Shown in pieces: positions 23,539 through 33,155 of a stretch of DNA of 64,000 nucleotides. The DNA is taken from positions 4,154,001 to 4,218,000 of the forward strand of contig NZ_CP191258.1 of assembly GCF_050410795.1 (NCBI RefSeq). The letters are read 5' to 3'. The DNA comes from Fontivita pretiosa (lineage in GTDB: Bacteria; Planctomycetota; Phycisphaerae; Tepidisphaerales; Tepidisphaeraceae). The notes under the pieces are model-generated. The model saw only the letters and a list, made by a program, of their open reading frames with translations. It was not told the DNA's origin and did not search any database. The translations under genes were made by a program, and so were the position numbers. Positions within the stretch are counted from its first letter, which is position 1. The number at the start of each line of letters is the position of its first letter.

Positions 23539-24345
23539 ATGAGCTATGACCTCAGCTTTGACGTGGGCGCGGGATTCAACAAGAAGTCGTTCGCCGCCTA
23601 CTTCCGTCAGCGTCGGAATTATGAAGTGGCCAACGGGCAGGCGATCTATCAGAACGAGAATACCGGCGTCTACTTCATCTTCGATGCGCCCGAGGACGGG
23701 GTGGTCAGCTTCAATCTGAACTTCTATCGTCCGCACGTTTTTGGGCTGGAAGCGGCGATCGAGCTGGGGGCGTTCGCCAGGGCCACAGGCGCCGCAGCAA
23801 GCGACGAATCGGGCGAGCTGGGATCTGGCGGCTCGTTCGATACCCAGACGTTTTTGCGGAACTGGAATGAAGGCAATGGTTTCGCCTGCAAGGTGATGGC
23901 CAAAGACATGGATCGGGTCTATACCTGGCCGGCCAGGCGCATCCGCGAGGTCTGGGATTGGAACTACAGCCGTCCAGCGGAGGACGAGTTTGAAGAGGGG
24001 GATATCTTCGTACCGGGGATCTTCGCGATCGAAGAGAGGAACCAGGCGATCAGCGTCGCGGTCTGGCCGCCGCATTGTCCGATTCTCCTGCCGCAGGTCG
24101 ATGCGGTGCTGGTTCCGATCAATATCGAGGAGGAGGACTGCGATGCGGCGAAGGTGCCCTGGGATGAGCTGGCTGCGCTGGTGAAGCCCTATCAGGAATC
24201 GGCGGCCGGGATCGCGCGGTATCGACTGGCGTTGGATCCGTGGCCGGCGGAGATCGATGCGTTCTTCGCCAAGCGCCGCCGGGCGATGAAGCCGAACGGG
24301 ATTTCGATGGACCAGGTGCTGGATCGAGAATTGGTGGAGGCTTGA
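23539..24345 (+). CDS. Hypothetical protein, no recognised family
   Basis: A 268-residue protein with ATG at 23539 and AGGAG upstream, oriented opposite to both neighbours. It is acidic and soluble, without signal or membrane segments, and contains mixed strands (TGVYFIFDAPEDGVVSFNLN) and several WP/WD motifs in the middle (VYTWPARRIREVWDWNYSRP, about residues 132-151). I do not recognise a domain. Overall composition and start context are typical of a real gene, and the position gives no clue: it is convergent with gcvP with only 16 bases between the stops. Confidence 0.85.
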   Translation: MSYDLSFDVGAGFNKKSFAAYFRQRRNYEVANGQAIYQNENTGVYFIFDAPEDGVVSFNLNFYRPHVFGLEAAIELGAFARATGAAASDESGELGSGGSFDTQTFLRNWNEGNGFACKVMAKDMDRVYTWPARRIREVWDWNYSRPAEDEFEEGDIFVPGIFAIEERNQAISVAVWPPHCPILLPQVDAVLVPINIEEEDCDAAKVPWDELAALVKPYQESAAGIARYRLALDPWPAEIDAFFAKRRRAMKPNGISMDQVLDRELVEA

Positions 24346-24361
24346 CGGTGTTTCGCGTCCA

Positions 24362-27298
24362 CTATTTGACGGGCACGCAGGTGCAGAACAGATTCCGATC
24401 GCCGTAGGGGTTGTCGATGCGGGCGACGTGTGGCCAGAACTTGTACTCGCGCAGCCACGGCGCCGGATACGCCGCCTGCTCGCGGGAGTATTTGTGCGGC
24501 CAGTTGTCCGCCGCTATCGCGGGCGCGGTGTGCGGCGCGTGCTTCAGAGGGTTATCGGCACGATCCAGTTGTCCGGACTCGATCGCGGCGATCTCCTGAC
24601 GTATGCGGATCAGGGCGTCGCACAGGCGGTCCAGCTCGGCCTTGGGCTCGCTTTCCGTCGGCTCGATCATCAGGGTTCCCGGTTCCGGCCAGCTCATCGT
24701 CGGGGCATGAAAGCCGTAGTCCATCAGTCGCTTGGCGATATCCTCGACAGTGACGCCGCAGGTCTTCTGGAACGTCGAGCAATCCACGATGAACTCATGC
24801 GCCACACGACCGTTGCGGCCCTTGTAGAGCTGCTCGTAGTGGCCGTCGAGACGCCTGGCCATGTAGTTGGCGTTGAGGATGGCGATCTGGCTGGCCAGCT
24901 TCAGCCCGCACTCGCCCATCATGCGGATGTACATCCAGGAGATGGGCAGGATGGAGGCCGAGCCATAGGCGGCGGCAGAGACGGGGCCTGCGGGATTTGC
25001 GATTTGCGATTTGCGATTTGCGACTTCAGATTTGGGATTGGAGATTCGGGATTGCCCCAGCGGGTCGCCCGGCAGAAACGGCACCAGGTGCTTGGCGACC
25101 CCGATCGGTCCCATTCCCGGCCCGCCGCCGCCGTGGGGGATGCAGAACGTCTTGTGCAGGTTGAGGTGGCAGACGTCGGCGCCGATGTCGCCGGGGCGGC
25201 AGATGCCGACCATCGCGTTCATGTTGGCGCCGTCGAGGTAGACCTGCCCGCCGTGGCGATGCATGATCTGGCAGATCTCGCGGATGCCCTCCTCGAATAC
25301 GCCGTGCGTGCTGGGATACGTGACCATCAGCGCGCCGAGCCGATCCTTGTGTGCCTCGGCCTTGCGATTCAGGTCCTCGATGTCGATGTTCCCCTGGGCA
25401 TCGCAGCCGACGGCGACGACCTTGAAGCCGGCAATGACGGCGCTGGCGGGGTTTGTGCCATGGGCGCTGGTGGGGATCAGGCAGACATCGCGGTGGGCTT
25501 CGCCTCGCGACTCGTGATAGCCGCGAATCGCCAGCAGCCCCGCGTACTCGCCCTGCGAGCCCGCGTTGGGCTGGAGCGAGATCGCTTCAAAACCGGTGAT
25601 CTCCGCCAGCCACTTTTCAAGCTGCTCGAAGAGGATCTGATATCCCTGCGTCTGCTCCGGCGGCGCATAGGGATGAATTCGCGCAAACTCCGGCCAGGTG
25701 ATCGGGAGCATCTCGCTGGTGGCGTTGAGCTTCATCGTGCACGAGCCAAGCGGGATCATGCTCTGCGCCAGCGAGAGATCTCGCGACTGGAGCCTGAAGA
25801 TGTACCGCAGCATCTCGGTTTCGCTGTGGTAGCTGTTGAACACGGGGTGGGTGAGGAACGGCGATTGGCGGTTGGCGATTCGCAGTGGCCGATCGGTGAT
25901 CCGGGCCGGATCGGCGCCTGTCCGAGGTTCAGAGCCAAATGCATCTCGGACAATTGAGTCTATGTCGTCCAGGTCGGTGGTTTCATCGCAGGAGATTCCG
26001 ATCGTGCCGTCGCGGAAATCGCGCAGGTTGTAGCCGTGCGCCGCGGCACGCTCGATGACGGTTTGCGCGTCAATGCCCACGGGTCGCACGCGCAGCGTAT
26101 CGAAAAACGACGATCCGCCGGGCAGCTCATGTCCCAGTTCCCGCAGCAACTCCGCCAGCAGCACAGCCATGCGATGCACGCGTTGGGCAATGCGCTTCAG
26201 TCCCTGTGGTCCGTGATAGACGGCGTACATGCTGGCCATGATCGCGGGCAGAACCTGGGCGGTGCAGATGTTGCTCGTGGCTTTTTCGCGGCGAATGTGC
26301 TGCTCGCGGGTTTGCAGGGCCAGTCGATAGGCGATGTTGCCGTGGGCGTCTTTGGAGACGCCGACGATTCGCCCGGGCATCCTGCGGACGTATTCCTGTC
26401 TTGTGGCCATGAACGCGGCGTGTGGCCCGCCGAAGCCCATTGGCACCCCGAATCGCTGCGAGCTACCCACCGCGATGTCGGCTCCGAGCTCGCCTGGCGG
26501 CCTGATCAGCGTCATCGCCAGCAGGTCGGTGGCCATCACCACCAGCGCGCCGTGTTTGTGGGCCTCTTCAATGACATCGGTGTAATCGACAATCCGGCCG
26601 TCGGTGGTGGGATACTGAAGCAGAATGCCGAAGGCATTTGCGATTTGCGACTTGCGATCTGCGATGGGGCAGACGTCAAGCTCATATCCCAGCGACCTGG
26701 CCCGCGTTCTTACGACCGCGATCGTCTGGGGATGGCAGTCATCGGCGACGAGGAACACCCTGCGATTGGCTGCATCTCCCACAATCGCATGACACATCGC
26801 CATCGCTTCCGCGGCCGCGGTGGCTTCGTCCAGCAGCGACGCGTTGGCCAGCGGCAACCCGGTCAGGTCCGCCACCATCGTCTGGAAGTTCAGCAGCGCC
26901 TCCAGTCGCCCCTGGGATATCTCCGCCTGATAGGGCGTGTACTGCGTGTACCAGCCGGGATTCTCAAGGATGTTGCGCAGGATCACCGGCGGGGTGATCG
27001 TGTCGTAATACCCCTGTCCGATGAATGAGCGGCAGATCCTGTTCTTCGTTGCAATGGCGCGCAGCTCATTTAAGGCTCTGAATTCACTGACGGGCGGGGG
27101 CAGATCCAGCGGCCTGTTCATCCGTATGGACGGCGGCACCGTCTGTTCGATCAGCTCATCCAGTGAGCCGACGCCCAGCAGGGCAAGCATCTGCCGCACA
27201 TCCTGCTCGCGCGGGCCGATGTGGCGCCAGATGAAGTCGGCATCGTTGGCCAGGGTGGCGACTGGCTTGGTCTGTGACTCTGGCATGTTCGTCGTCAT
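24362..27298 (-). CDS. gcvP: Glycine dehydrogenase (decarboxylating), P protein
   Basis: A 978-residue single-chain P protein. It decarboxylates glycine with pyridoxal phosphate and passes the aminomethyl group to the lipoyl arm of GcvH. The PLP site is LNLHKTFCIPHGGGGPGMGP (about residues 705-724), and GSCTMKLN and NAGSQGEYAGLLAIR are further signatures. The fold repeats two transferase-like halves, and both are complete. Odd points are three in-frame segments made from a GATTTGC-like heptanucleotide repeat: near residues 211-222 (DRKSQIANA), 471-480 (LRIANRQSP) and 748-769 (ISNPKSEVANRKSQIANP). These are absent from typical GcvP and fall at apparent surface loops. It is the last gene of the gcvT-gcvH-gcvP operon. 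Confidence 0.97.
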   Translation of the reverse strand: MTTNMPESQTKPVATLANDADFIWRHIGPREQDVRQMLALLGVGSLDELIEQTVPPSIRMNRPLDLPPPVSEFRALNELRAIATKNRICRSFIGQGYYDTITPPVILRNILENPGWYTQYTPYQAEISQGRLEALLNFQTMVADLTGLPLANASLLDEATAAAEAMAMCHAIVGDAANRRVFLVADDCHPQTIAVVRTRARSLGYELDVCPIADRKSQIANAFGILLQYPTTDGRIVDYTDVIEEAHKHGALVVMATDLLAMTLIRPPGELGADIAVGSSQRFGVPMGFGGPHAAFMATRQEYVRRMPGRIVGVSKDAHGNIAYRLALQTREQHIRREKATSNICTAQVLPAIMASMYAVYHGPQGLKRIAQRVHRMAVLLAELLRELGHELPGGSSFFDTLRVRPVGIDAQTVIERAAAHGYNLRDFRDGTIGISCDETTDLDDIDSIVRDAFGSEPRTGADPARITDRPLRIANRQSPFLTHPVFNSYHSETEMLRYIFRLQSRDLSLAQSMIPLGSCTMKLNATSEMLPITWPEFARIHPYAPPEQTQGYQILFEQLEKWLAEITGFEAISLQPNAGSQGEYAGLLAIRGYHESRGEAHRDVCLIPTSAHGTNPASAVIAGFKVVAVGCDAQGNIDIEDLNRKAEAHKDRLGALMVTYPSTHGVFEEGIREICQIMHRHGGQVYLDGANMNAMVGICRPGDIGADVCHLNLHKTFCIPHGGGGPGMGPIGVAKHLVPFLPGDPLGQSRISNPKSEVANRKSQIANPAGPVSAAAYGSASILPISWMYIRMMGECGLKLASQIAILNANYMARRLDGHYEQLYKGRNGRVAHEFIVDCSTFQKTCGVTVEDIAKRLMDYGFHAPTMSWPEPGTLMIEPTESEPKAELDRLCDALIRIRQEIAAIESGQLDRADNPLKHAPHTAPAIAADNWPHKYSREQAAYPAPWLREYKFWPHVARIDNPYGDRNLFCTCVPVK
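24992..25054. repeat. Heptanucleotide repeat insertion in gcvP, copy 1
   Basis: Four consecutive near-perfect copies of GATTTGC, then three degraded copies, lie within the gcvP reading frame. Read on the minus strand, 21 bases encode seven residues and give the peptide rhythm RKSQIAN. The insert keeps the frame and stands out from the conserved gcvP sequence on both sides. Confidence 0.85.
25861..25885. repeat. Heptanucleotide repeat insertion in gcvP, copy 2
   Basis: A shorter, more diverged block (GCGATTGGCGGTTGGCGATT) related to the other two gcvP inserts. On the coding strand it gives RIANRQSP just before the conserved LTHPVFN segment. Confidence 0.6.
26634..26665. repeat. Heptanucleotide repeat insertion in gcvP, copy 3
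   Basis: GCATTTGCGATTTGCGACTT followed by GCGATCTGCGAT repeats the same seven-base unit four times. The coding strand reads ADRKSQIANA between conserved P-protein segments ending CPI and starting FGILLQYP. Confidence 0.8.
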
Positions 27299-27321
27299 CG
27301 AGGTGCAGGCAGTCGCGGGGA

Positions 27322-27702
27322 TCAGTGGCCGGTTTTCTTCAGGTACTGCTCGGCGCTGAGCAGCGACTGGACCTGTTGCGGATCCGTCGGCTTGACCTTG
27401 ATCATCCAGCCCTTGTCATACGGGTCGCTGTTCACCAGGCCCGGATTGGAGACCAGCGCTTCGTTCACCGCCACCACCGTGCCGCTCACGCCGCTGTACA
27501 GATCGGCCGTGGCCTTGACCGATTCGATTTCGCCCCATCGCGAGCCGGCGGTAATCTGCTGGCCCACCTTCGGCAGCGCAACGTAGGTGATGTCGGTCAG
27601 CTCATCGGCGGCGAATTTGGTGATGCCGATCGTCACCACGTCGCCTTCCAGCTTGTGCCACTCGTGCGTCTGGAGATACGTTCGATCGTTCGGAACAGAC
27701 AT
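27322..27702 (-). CDS. gcvH: Glycine cleavage system H protein
   Basis: A 126-residue lipoyl carrier, starting at ATG 27702 with GAGGAG upstream; an in-frame start 18 bases earlier is less likely. The lipoylated lysine is in GEIESVKATADLYSGVSG (about residues 59-76), matching the family consensus ESVKA. HEWHKLEGDVVTIGIT at the N-terminus and NEALVSNPGLVNSDPY are also conserved. It shuttles the aminomethyl group between GcvP and GcvT. It lies 23 bases upstream of gcvP and 95 bases downstream of gcvT. Confidence 0.97.
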   Translation of the reverse strand: MSVPNDRTYLQTHEWHKLEGDVVTIGITKFAADELTDITYVALPKVGQQITAGSRWGEIESVKATADLYSGVSGTVVAVNEALVSNPGLVNSDPYDKGWMIKVKPTDPQQVQSLLSAEQYLKKTGH

Positions 27703-27797
27703 GAGCTCCTCGGATTTCAAGCCTCAGGTGGACAGGATCGATCGCAATCTGCGTCAATTTCCAGCCTGCATCGATACGGGTCCATCTGCGGGTTGGG

Positions 27798-28895
27798 TCA
27801 GGTTCTTCTATAGAACGGCAGCTTCACCACCTTCGCGGGATTGAGCGTGCCTTTCAAGTCGGCCTGTAGTTGCGTTCCTTCGGTGGCGTAGTTCGAATCG
27901 ACGTAAGCCATGGCGATGCTCTTGCCCAGAGTCGGGCTGAGGGTGCCGCTGGTGACTTCGCCGACGATCTTTTCGCCGCTGCGGATGGGCGTGCCCTGCC
28001 GGGCGATCCGCCTGCCTTCCAGTTCCAGCCCGACGAGCCTTCGTGCCGGGCCTTTCTGGCTGATCACCCGCAGCGCATCGACGCCGACGAAGTCCTTGTT
28101 CAAGTCCACTGCCCAGCCCAGCCCCGCTGAGATCGGGTCGATGCTCTCGCTCAGTTCGTGGCCGTACAGGGGCAGCCCCGCCTCCAGCCGCAGCGTATCG
28201 CGGGCGCCCAATCCGGCGGGCTTGATCGTCGCGTCCGGCCGGTCGAACTTCCCGCCCAGCATCTTCATCGCCATCGCCGCCGCCTTGGCCGGCAGGATCA
28301 TCTCCACCCCGTCCTCTCCGGTGTATCCGCTGCGAAACAGCGTGAACTTCATCAGCATCACGCTGTCGGTCACGAACGTGTAACGCTTCATCCCGCGAAC
28401 GTCGATGCCGGAAAGCAGATCGGCAACCCGGTCGATCACTTTGGGGCCTTGAATCGCGACCATGGCCGTGGCTTCGGTCTGATCCGAAATGTCAAAATCC
28501 AGATCCAGATCGTGTCGAACCTGATGGAAGTACTTCACGAGCTTGTCGCGATTGGCGGCATTGCAGACGATCAGCCAGTTCTTCGTGTCGCGGCTGACGA
28601 TCACGTCATCCAGCACCCCGCCGGATTCATTGCAGATCAGCGAATAGCGGCTCTGCCCCACCCGCTGTTCGCTGATGTTGCGCGTCAGCACGCGATCCAG
28701 GAACTTCACCACGTCCCGGCCGGAAAAGTACAGCCGGCCCATGTGTGAAACGTCGAAGATGCTCCCGCTGGTACGGGTATGCACATGTTCTTCCACGATC
28801 GAGCGATACATCAGCGGCATGGCCCATCCCGCGAAATCGACGAGCCGGGCGCCGGCCGTGACGTGGAAATCGTAGAACGGCGTGTGCTTGAGCAT
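27798..28895 (-). CDS. gcvT: Glycine cleavage system T protein, aminomethyltransferase
   Basis: A 365-residue enzyme starting at ATG 28895; the ORF could extend 39 bases upstream, but MLKHTPFYDFHVTAGARLVD is the usual N-terminus. It transfers the one-carbon unit from GcvH to tetrahydrofolate. Family features are SIFDVSHMGRLYFSGRD (about residues 45-61), the folate-binding FRSGYTGEDGVEM (about 188-200) and GARDTLRLEAGLPLYGHEL (about 235-253). It is the first gene of the gcvT-H-P operon. I searched the upstream 240 bases for a glycine riboswitch and saw none. Confidence 0.97.
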   Translation of the reverse strand: MLKHTPFYDFHVTAGARLVDFAGWAMPLMYRSIVEEHVHTRTSGSIFDVSHMGRLYFSGRDVVKFLDRVLTRNISEQRVGQSRYSLICNESGGVLDDVIVSRDTKNWLIVCNAANRDKLVKYFHQVRHDLDLDFDISDQTEATAMVAIQGPKVIDRVADLLSGIDVRGMKRYTFVTDSVMLMKFTLFRSGYTGEDGVEMILPAKAAAMAMKMLGGKFDRPDATIKPAGLGARDTLRLEAGLPLYGHELSESIDPISAGLGWAVDLNKDFVGVDALRVISQKGPARRLVGLELEGRRIARQGTPIRSGEKIVGEVTSGTLSPTLGKSIAMAYVDSNYATEGTQLQADLKGTLNPAKVVKLPFYRRT

Positions 28896-29041
28896 GCGAA
28901 GGCCGACACTATCGGCGCAGTGCAGGGGCGTCAAGGTGTGGACCGACTGCGGGACTGCCGATTGTGGATCTCAAAGACCGCAAGCAACCGTCGTATGGAG
29001 ATCAACAACCGACAAGCGGGGCATGGCGCATGCGCAAGGCA

Positions 29042-29085
29042 CCGCCCCGGATCTCGGCTCGGTGGTCGAGCCAGACCCGGGGCGG
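29042..29085 (-). terminator. Hairpin downstream of the large PEP-CTERM gene
   Basis: A perfect nine-base stem CCGCCCCGG/CCGGGGCGG encloses a second stem GGCTCG/CGAGCC. It lies 50 bases beyond the stop of the 1339-residue PEP-CTERM gene and before gcvT. There is no T-tract, so an intrinsic terminator is plausible but not certain. Confidence 0.45.
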
Positions 29086-29135
29086 ACAATCAGAGCCGCG
29101 ACTTTCGCCGCTGCCGATTCCTTGCTGGGACGACC

Positions 29136-32100
29136 TCAGGCACGGCGGCGCCGTGGCCGCTGAAGCGACCAAGCCGCGCCGAGCAACAGGCCCATCGTCG
29201 CCGGCTCGGGAACCACGCCCGACTGCACCGCCCGCAACGCCGCCACATACTCCCCGCCAAACTGCTGCGAGTGCTGTGCGATCAAAGCATCCGCAAGCGG
29301 ACCAGCCTGGTTGACGTACGCGTTGTCGATCAGGGCATAGTCCGTCGCGTCGATCACACCCGAGTAGTCAAAGTCTCCGTTGATCCAGCCGGTCAACGTG
29401 TTGACATACCCGTTGTCGATCAGCGAGTAGTCCGTCGCGTCGATGCTGCCGGAAAGATCCGCATCCCCGAAGTAGGTGAACTTCACCAGGACGGCGCTTT
29501 CGGTCAGCCCGCTGGCGCCGGCGAAGTTGGTGTAGATCGGCCCGCTGCCGCCAACCTGAGCCAGGTCATTCAGCACGACGCCCAAGCCGTACAGGAAGCT
29601 GCCGGCGGTGGTGTTCTGAACGTTGGCCTGTGTCGAGCCGATGCCCGGCCCAAGCCAGTCGAAGTTCCCGCCATTCTCCAGGGCCGACTTGACCTGTGCG
29701 GTGATGGTCGAGAGGGTCCCTGCGGTGACGACCATGCTCGAGTTGTTCAGGTCGAGCCTGGCGCCGGTCGCGACCGAGAGGTTGGTGGTGACGATGGTCT
29801 TGGTCGGATCATTGGCGGTGGCGCCGGTGGTGATCCGCAGCGTTCCGCCGGCCACGTTGACCGCATTGATCGGACTCTTGGTCAACTGCGTGACCGTGCC
29901 CAGCGTTCCGCCGCCGTTGAAGGGCAACTGGGTCCCGGCGACGACGCGCCCGTTGTAGATGGTGTTGATCGCCAGCACGCCCGCGCCGGTCTTGTTCAAC
30001 GTTGCCGAACCCAGTCCGCGAGTGGCGGGGATGCCCGGAGATCCTGGGGTACCGGCCACGACCGGACCGGTGAAGTCGATGACATTTCCGGCGTTGAGCG
30101 TCGATCCGCCCGCCACGCTCACGGTCGTTTCCGCTGCTGTCAGCGACCCGGCGCTGGTGAAGCGCTGGATGTTGATGCTGCCGATGGTGTTGTTGCCGAT
30201 GGCGCTGTGCAGAGCCGCGCCGAAGGTGCCGGCGCCTCCCGTGCCCACGGTGAACAGGTCCGCGGAGTTGATGTTGCCGTTGGACCCGTCGAACACCAGC
30301 GTGCTGCCGGGCAGGACGGTGGTGTTATTGTTGACGATCCCGCCGGCGTCCAGTGCTGCCGGATGCCGCGCTACAATCACGCCACCCGGGGTGATCGGCG
30401 ACGTGGCGCTGCCCGGGTTGCCAAGCTGAATCGCGCCAGTGATCGAGTTGGCCGCCGACAGGAACAGCGTTCCGGCACCCAGCTTGATGATGGTGCCGTT
30501 GCTGACAGGTCCGGCAAAGTCGACCGTGTTGGTCGTGCCGACGTTGATGCCGGCGATCTGGAGGTTCAGATCCCACGGGCCGGTGAAGGTGAAGTTATCG
30601 CCCGCTTGGTCGAAGATCACCTGCGAGGCGTTGAGGAACGAGCGGAAGGCGTTGCCGATGGTCAGGCTGCCACCGCCCAGGACGCGGAAGCGGACGTGGT
30701 TCATCAGGTCCACTTCGCCCGTGCCGAACGCGGCGCTGTTGCCCAGGTAATAGGTGGACGCAGGGGTGCCGGTGTAGAACCAGTTGAAGTTTCCGATCTC
30801 CGTTCCGCCAGTGTAGGTGTTGGCGTTGCGGAGGATGATGGTGTTGGCGTTCCCGTCGTCATTGAGCCGTCCCTGGCCGGAGATCACGCCGTGGACGTCC
30901 ACCGTTCCGGTGCCGAGCGTCAACACGGTGTTGTTGCCGGTAACATCCTGCGGCCCGGTGCCGCCGATGTTGATGTTGCCGGTGATCACGGTGGTGCTCG
31001 TGCCGGAGAAGCCGCCGATGCGTGCGGTGATGCCGGCAGGGGTCTGCCCGACGATCTGGATGTCGCGGGCGATCAGGATCGATCCGCCGCTGCCGTTGAT
31101 CAGTGCCTGCTCAAAGCCCTGGAAGTCCGCGCCGGTCTGCCCGGCGGTGGAGAAGACGATCGGCGAGGTGTCTGCGCCCAGCGGGCCGGGCGAACCGGCG
31201 ACCACGTTGGAGCTGATCACGATGCGCCCGTTGGCGATGGTGGTTTGACCGGTGTAGGTGTTGGCGCCGGTCAGGATCAGATCGCCATGACCGCTTTTGG
31301 TCAGTCCGTTGGTTCCCGAGATCACCCCGGAAATCGTCAATCCGGGGATCGAGAGGATGTCACCGGCCGCATTGCTGATCGTGGCCGCGTTGGTGACGGT
31401 GTGGATCACGCCCTCGGCCGAGCCGAAGTTGAGGTTGGCGGCGATGCTGTTTCCTGAGGTATTGTCGATGATCACTCCGCTGGTAACCGCCAGGCTGCCG
31501 GCGCCGACATTCACCGCGCCGCCGGTGTTGGAGAGCGTCAGCGAATTGATCGTTCCGGTGTGGCTGGCGGAGCTGCTGAGCAACACGTTTCCGCCCGCGG
31601 CCAGCGAAGTGGTCATTTCCGTCGTGCGCAGCGGTCGCAGCCCGTCAACATCATACGTGACGGGGACCGCGGTGCCGTAGCCGACATCCTCGGCGGCAGT
31701 GGCGCTGTCCACGCCCACGCCGTAGGCCCACGGCACCAGCCCGCTCACCAGTGTTGGCGCGTTGGTCAGTGTGATCTGGCTGCGTTCCGTGCCGGCGGTT
31801 GGCGAGCCCAGATTCCGCCCACGGATCAGCACTGTCGAGCGGTTCTCGCGGGTGATGGCGTCGGCGGCCAGGGTCGTCTGCGTCGGACCGTTGGTGATCA
31901 CGGTCAGCACGTTCATGCCGTGCCGCATGGCGATCGTGCCGATGTCTTCCATGGCATCGAATCCGCTGGCGCCGCCCATCTGGATTTCCGAACCGTACAG
32001 GTAGACCGGGGCACTGTCGCCGATGCGATTCACATTCCCGTTGCTGAAAGCGTTCACCAGATCCAGCCGGCCCATGTTGCGGATCATCGAGCTGTTGGCC

Positions 32101-33155
32101 ATCGCGCCATCTTCGATCAGCGTGTGGAAGTCGTAGTTGTCGATGATGGTTTCGCCGGTGTAGCTCATGGGCACGTGGAAAAAGCTGTCGCCGCCTTCGC
32201 CAAGCCGAAGCTTGCCGCTTCCGGAAATGTCGCCGAAGAATTCGGGGCTGGCGGCGCCGTTGAAGGCGATGGTTCCGCCGTTGGGACCGATCACGATCGG
32301 GCGGTTGAAGGTGTACCCTGGTTGACCAGGAAGATCCTGGCGCATGAACAGCCCGCCGCCGTTGAGTGTCAGCGTGGCGCTGGCTGCGCCAAGGACGGTT
32401 TCATCGAAGACGGCGTTTGGCCTGGCCACGCCGTTGACGGTGATGACCGCTGCGCCGCGGACGGTCACGCGTCCGCCGTTGACCGTCACCCCTCCGGTAT
32501 GCGTTGAGCTTCGCGTCAGCCACACGTCGCCGGGGCCATTCTTAATAAACGCGCCCGACCCGGCCAGAGATGCGTCGATGATCTCGCCGGCAGTGAAGAA
32601 CTTGTTGCTGCCCAACGAGAGGTTGAAGGTCATGACGTTGGCGTTGTACGCCAGTCCGCCGGTGCCAGTGGTGATGACCTGCGTGCCAGCCGAGGGCAGG
32701 CTGATGATGTCAGTTCCGGCCTCGTTGTTGTTGGTGATGCCCGCCAAAGTGAGCGGTCCATCCAGAAACGGCCTCCAGCCGAACAAGTCGCCGTTTTCGT
32801 TGAAGGTTGCCACGTCGGCCGGGCCGTTGGGGACAGTGCCGCTGCTCCAGTGCGATCCCACGCTCCACAGGGCGCTCAGCGGGCTGGTCTGGGGATCGGC
32901 ATGGGGATTCAGAGGCGGGCCGATCCACACGCCGCTGGCGCGGCCGCCGAGCACACCGCTGTCGCCCGAAAGTCCGAACCCGCCGCCGCTGGCCCAGTCG
33001 AAGCTCGCGCCGGACCGCGTAAACAGCTCGGACGTGCTGAAGCGGTTGACGCGATCGTTGCGGGCAGCGCCGTAGCTGCTGCCGGTGTCAATTCCATATA
33101 CGCCGAGCAGCGTTGCCGCCACGGCTCCATTGATTACGAGACGCTTGTTGCGCAT
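29136..33155 (-). CDS. Large PEP-CTERM protein with beta-strand (PATR-like) repeats and dockerin-like tail
   Basis: A 1339-residue exported protein, starting at ATG 33155 with GGGAGAG upstream. A signal peptide (RLVINGAVAATLLGVYGIDT) leads into a long beta-helix body made of autotransporter-associated strand repeats, for example KSGHGDLILTGANTYTGQTT (about residues 640-660) and ILRNANTYTGGTEIGNF. The C-terminus holds a spacer domain, two EF-hand-like repeats (GDADLSGSIDATD from residue 1230 and GDFDYSGVIDATD from 1260) resembling dockerin type I, and a PEP-CTERM anchor: VPEPATMGLLLGAAW then RPRRRR. It would be secreted, cleaved and sorted by an exosortase, and displayed or released. Paired with the pseudopilin upstream. 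Confidence 0.9.
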   Translation of the reverse strand: MRNKRLVINGAVAATLLGVYGIDTGSSYGAARNDRVNRFSTSELFTRSGASFDWASGGGFGLSGDSGVLGGRASGVWIGPPLNPHADPQTSPLSALWSVGSHWSSGTVPNGPADVATFNENGDLFGWRPFLDGPLTLAGITNNNEAGTDIISLPSAGTQVITTGTGGLAYNANVMTFNLSLGSNKFFTAGEIIDASLAGSGAFIKNGPGDVWLTRSSTHTGGVTVNGGRVTVRGAAVITVNGVARPNAVFDETVLGAASATLTLNGGGLFMRQDLPGQPGYTFNRPIVIGPNGGTIAFNGAASPEFFGDISGSGKLRLGEGGDSFFHVPMSYTGETIIDNYDFHTLIEDGAMANSSMIRNMGRLDLVNAFSNGNVNRIGDSAPVYLYGSEIQMGGASGFDAMEDIGTIAMRHGMNVLTVITNGPTQTTLAADAITRENRSTVLIRGRNLGSPTAGTERSQITLTNAPTLVSGLVPWAYGVGVDSATAAEDVGYGTAVPVTYDVDGLRPLRTTEMTTSLAAGGNVLLSSSASHTGTINSLTLSNTGGAVNVGAGSLAVTSGVIIDNTSGNSIAANLNFGSAEGVIHTVTNAATISNAAGDILSIPGLTISGVISGTNGLTKSGHGDLILTGANTYTGQTTIANGRIVISSNVVAGSPGPLGADTSPIVFSTAGQTGADFQGFEQALINGSGGSILIARDIQIVGQTPAGITARIGGFSGTSTTVITGNINIGGTGPQDVTGNNTVLTLGTGTVDVHGVISGQGRLNDDGNANTIILRNANTYTGGTEIGNFNWFYTGTPASTYYLGNSAAFGTGEVDLMNHVRFRVLGGGSLTIGNAFRSFLNASQVIFDQAGDNFTFTGPWDLNLQIAGINVGTTNTVDFAGPVSNGTIIKLGAGTLFLSAANSITGAIQLGNPGSATSPITPGGVIVARHPAALDAGGIVNNNTTVLPGSTLVFDGSNGNINSADLFTVGTGGAGTFGAALHSAIGNNTIGSINIQRFTSAGSLTAAETTVSVAGGSTLNAGNVIDFTGPVVAGTPGSPGIPATRGLGSATLNKTGAGVLAINTIYNGRVVAGTQLPFNGGGTLGTVTQLTKSPINAVNVAGGTLRITTGATANDPTKTIVTTNLSVATGARLDLNNSSMVVTAGTLSTITAQVKSALENGGNFDWLGPGIGSTQANVQNTTAGSFLYGLGVVLNDLAQVGGSGPIYTNFAGASGLTESAVLVKFTYFGDADLSGSIDATDYSLIDNGYVNTLTGWINGDFDYSGVIDATDYALIDNAYVNQAGPLADALIAQHSQQFGGEYVAALRAVQSGVVPEPATMGLLLGAAWSLQRPRRRRA

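Noticed and set aside
24992..25054. CRISPR-like array
   Set aside because: The repeat unit is seven bases with no spacers and lies inside gcvP; it is a simple-sequence insertion.
28896..29135. Glycine riboswitch upstream of gcvT
   Set aside because: No tandem aptamer-like conserved core was visible; the only notable structure is the hairpin that belongs to the upstream PEP-CTERM gene.
28779..31457. An 892-codon plus-strand frame opposite gcvT and the large PEP-CTERM gene
   Set aside because: It crosses two well-supported minus-strand genes and has no recognisable domain; shadow frame from GC-rich codon use.
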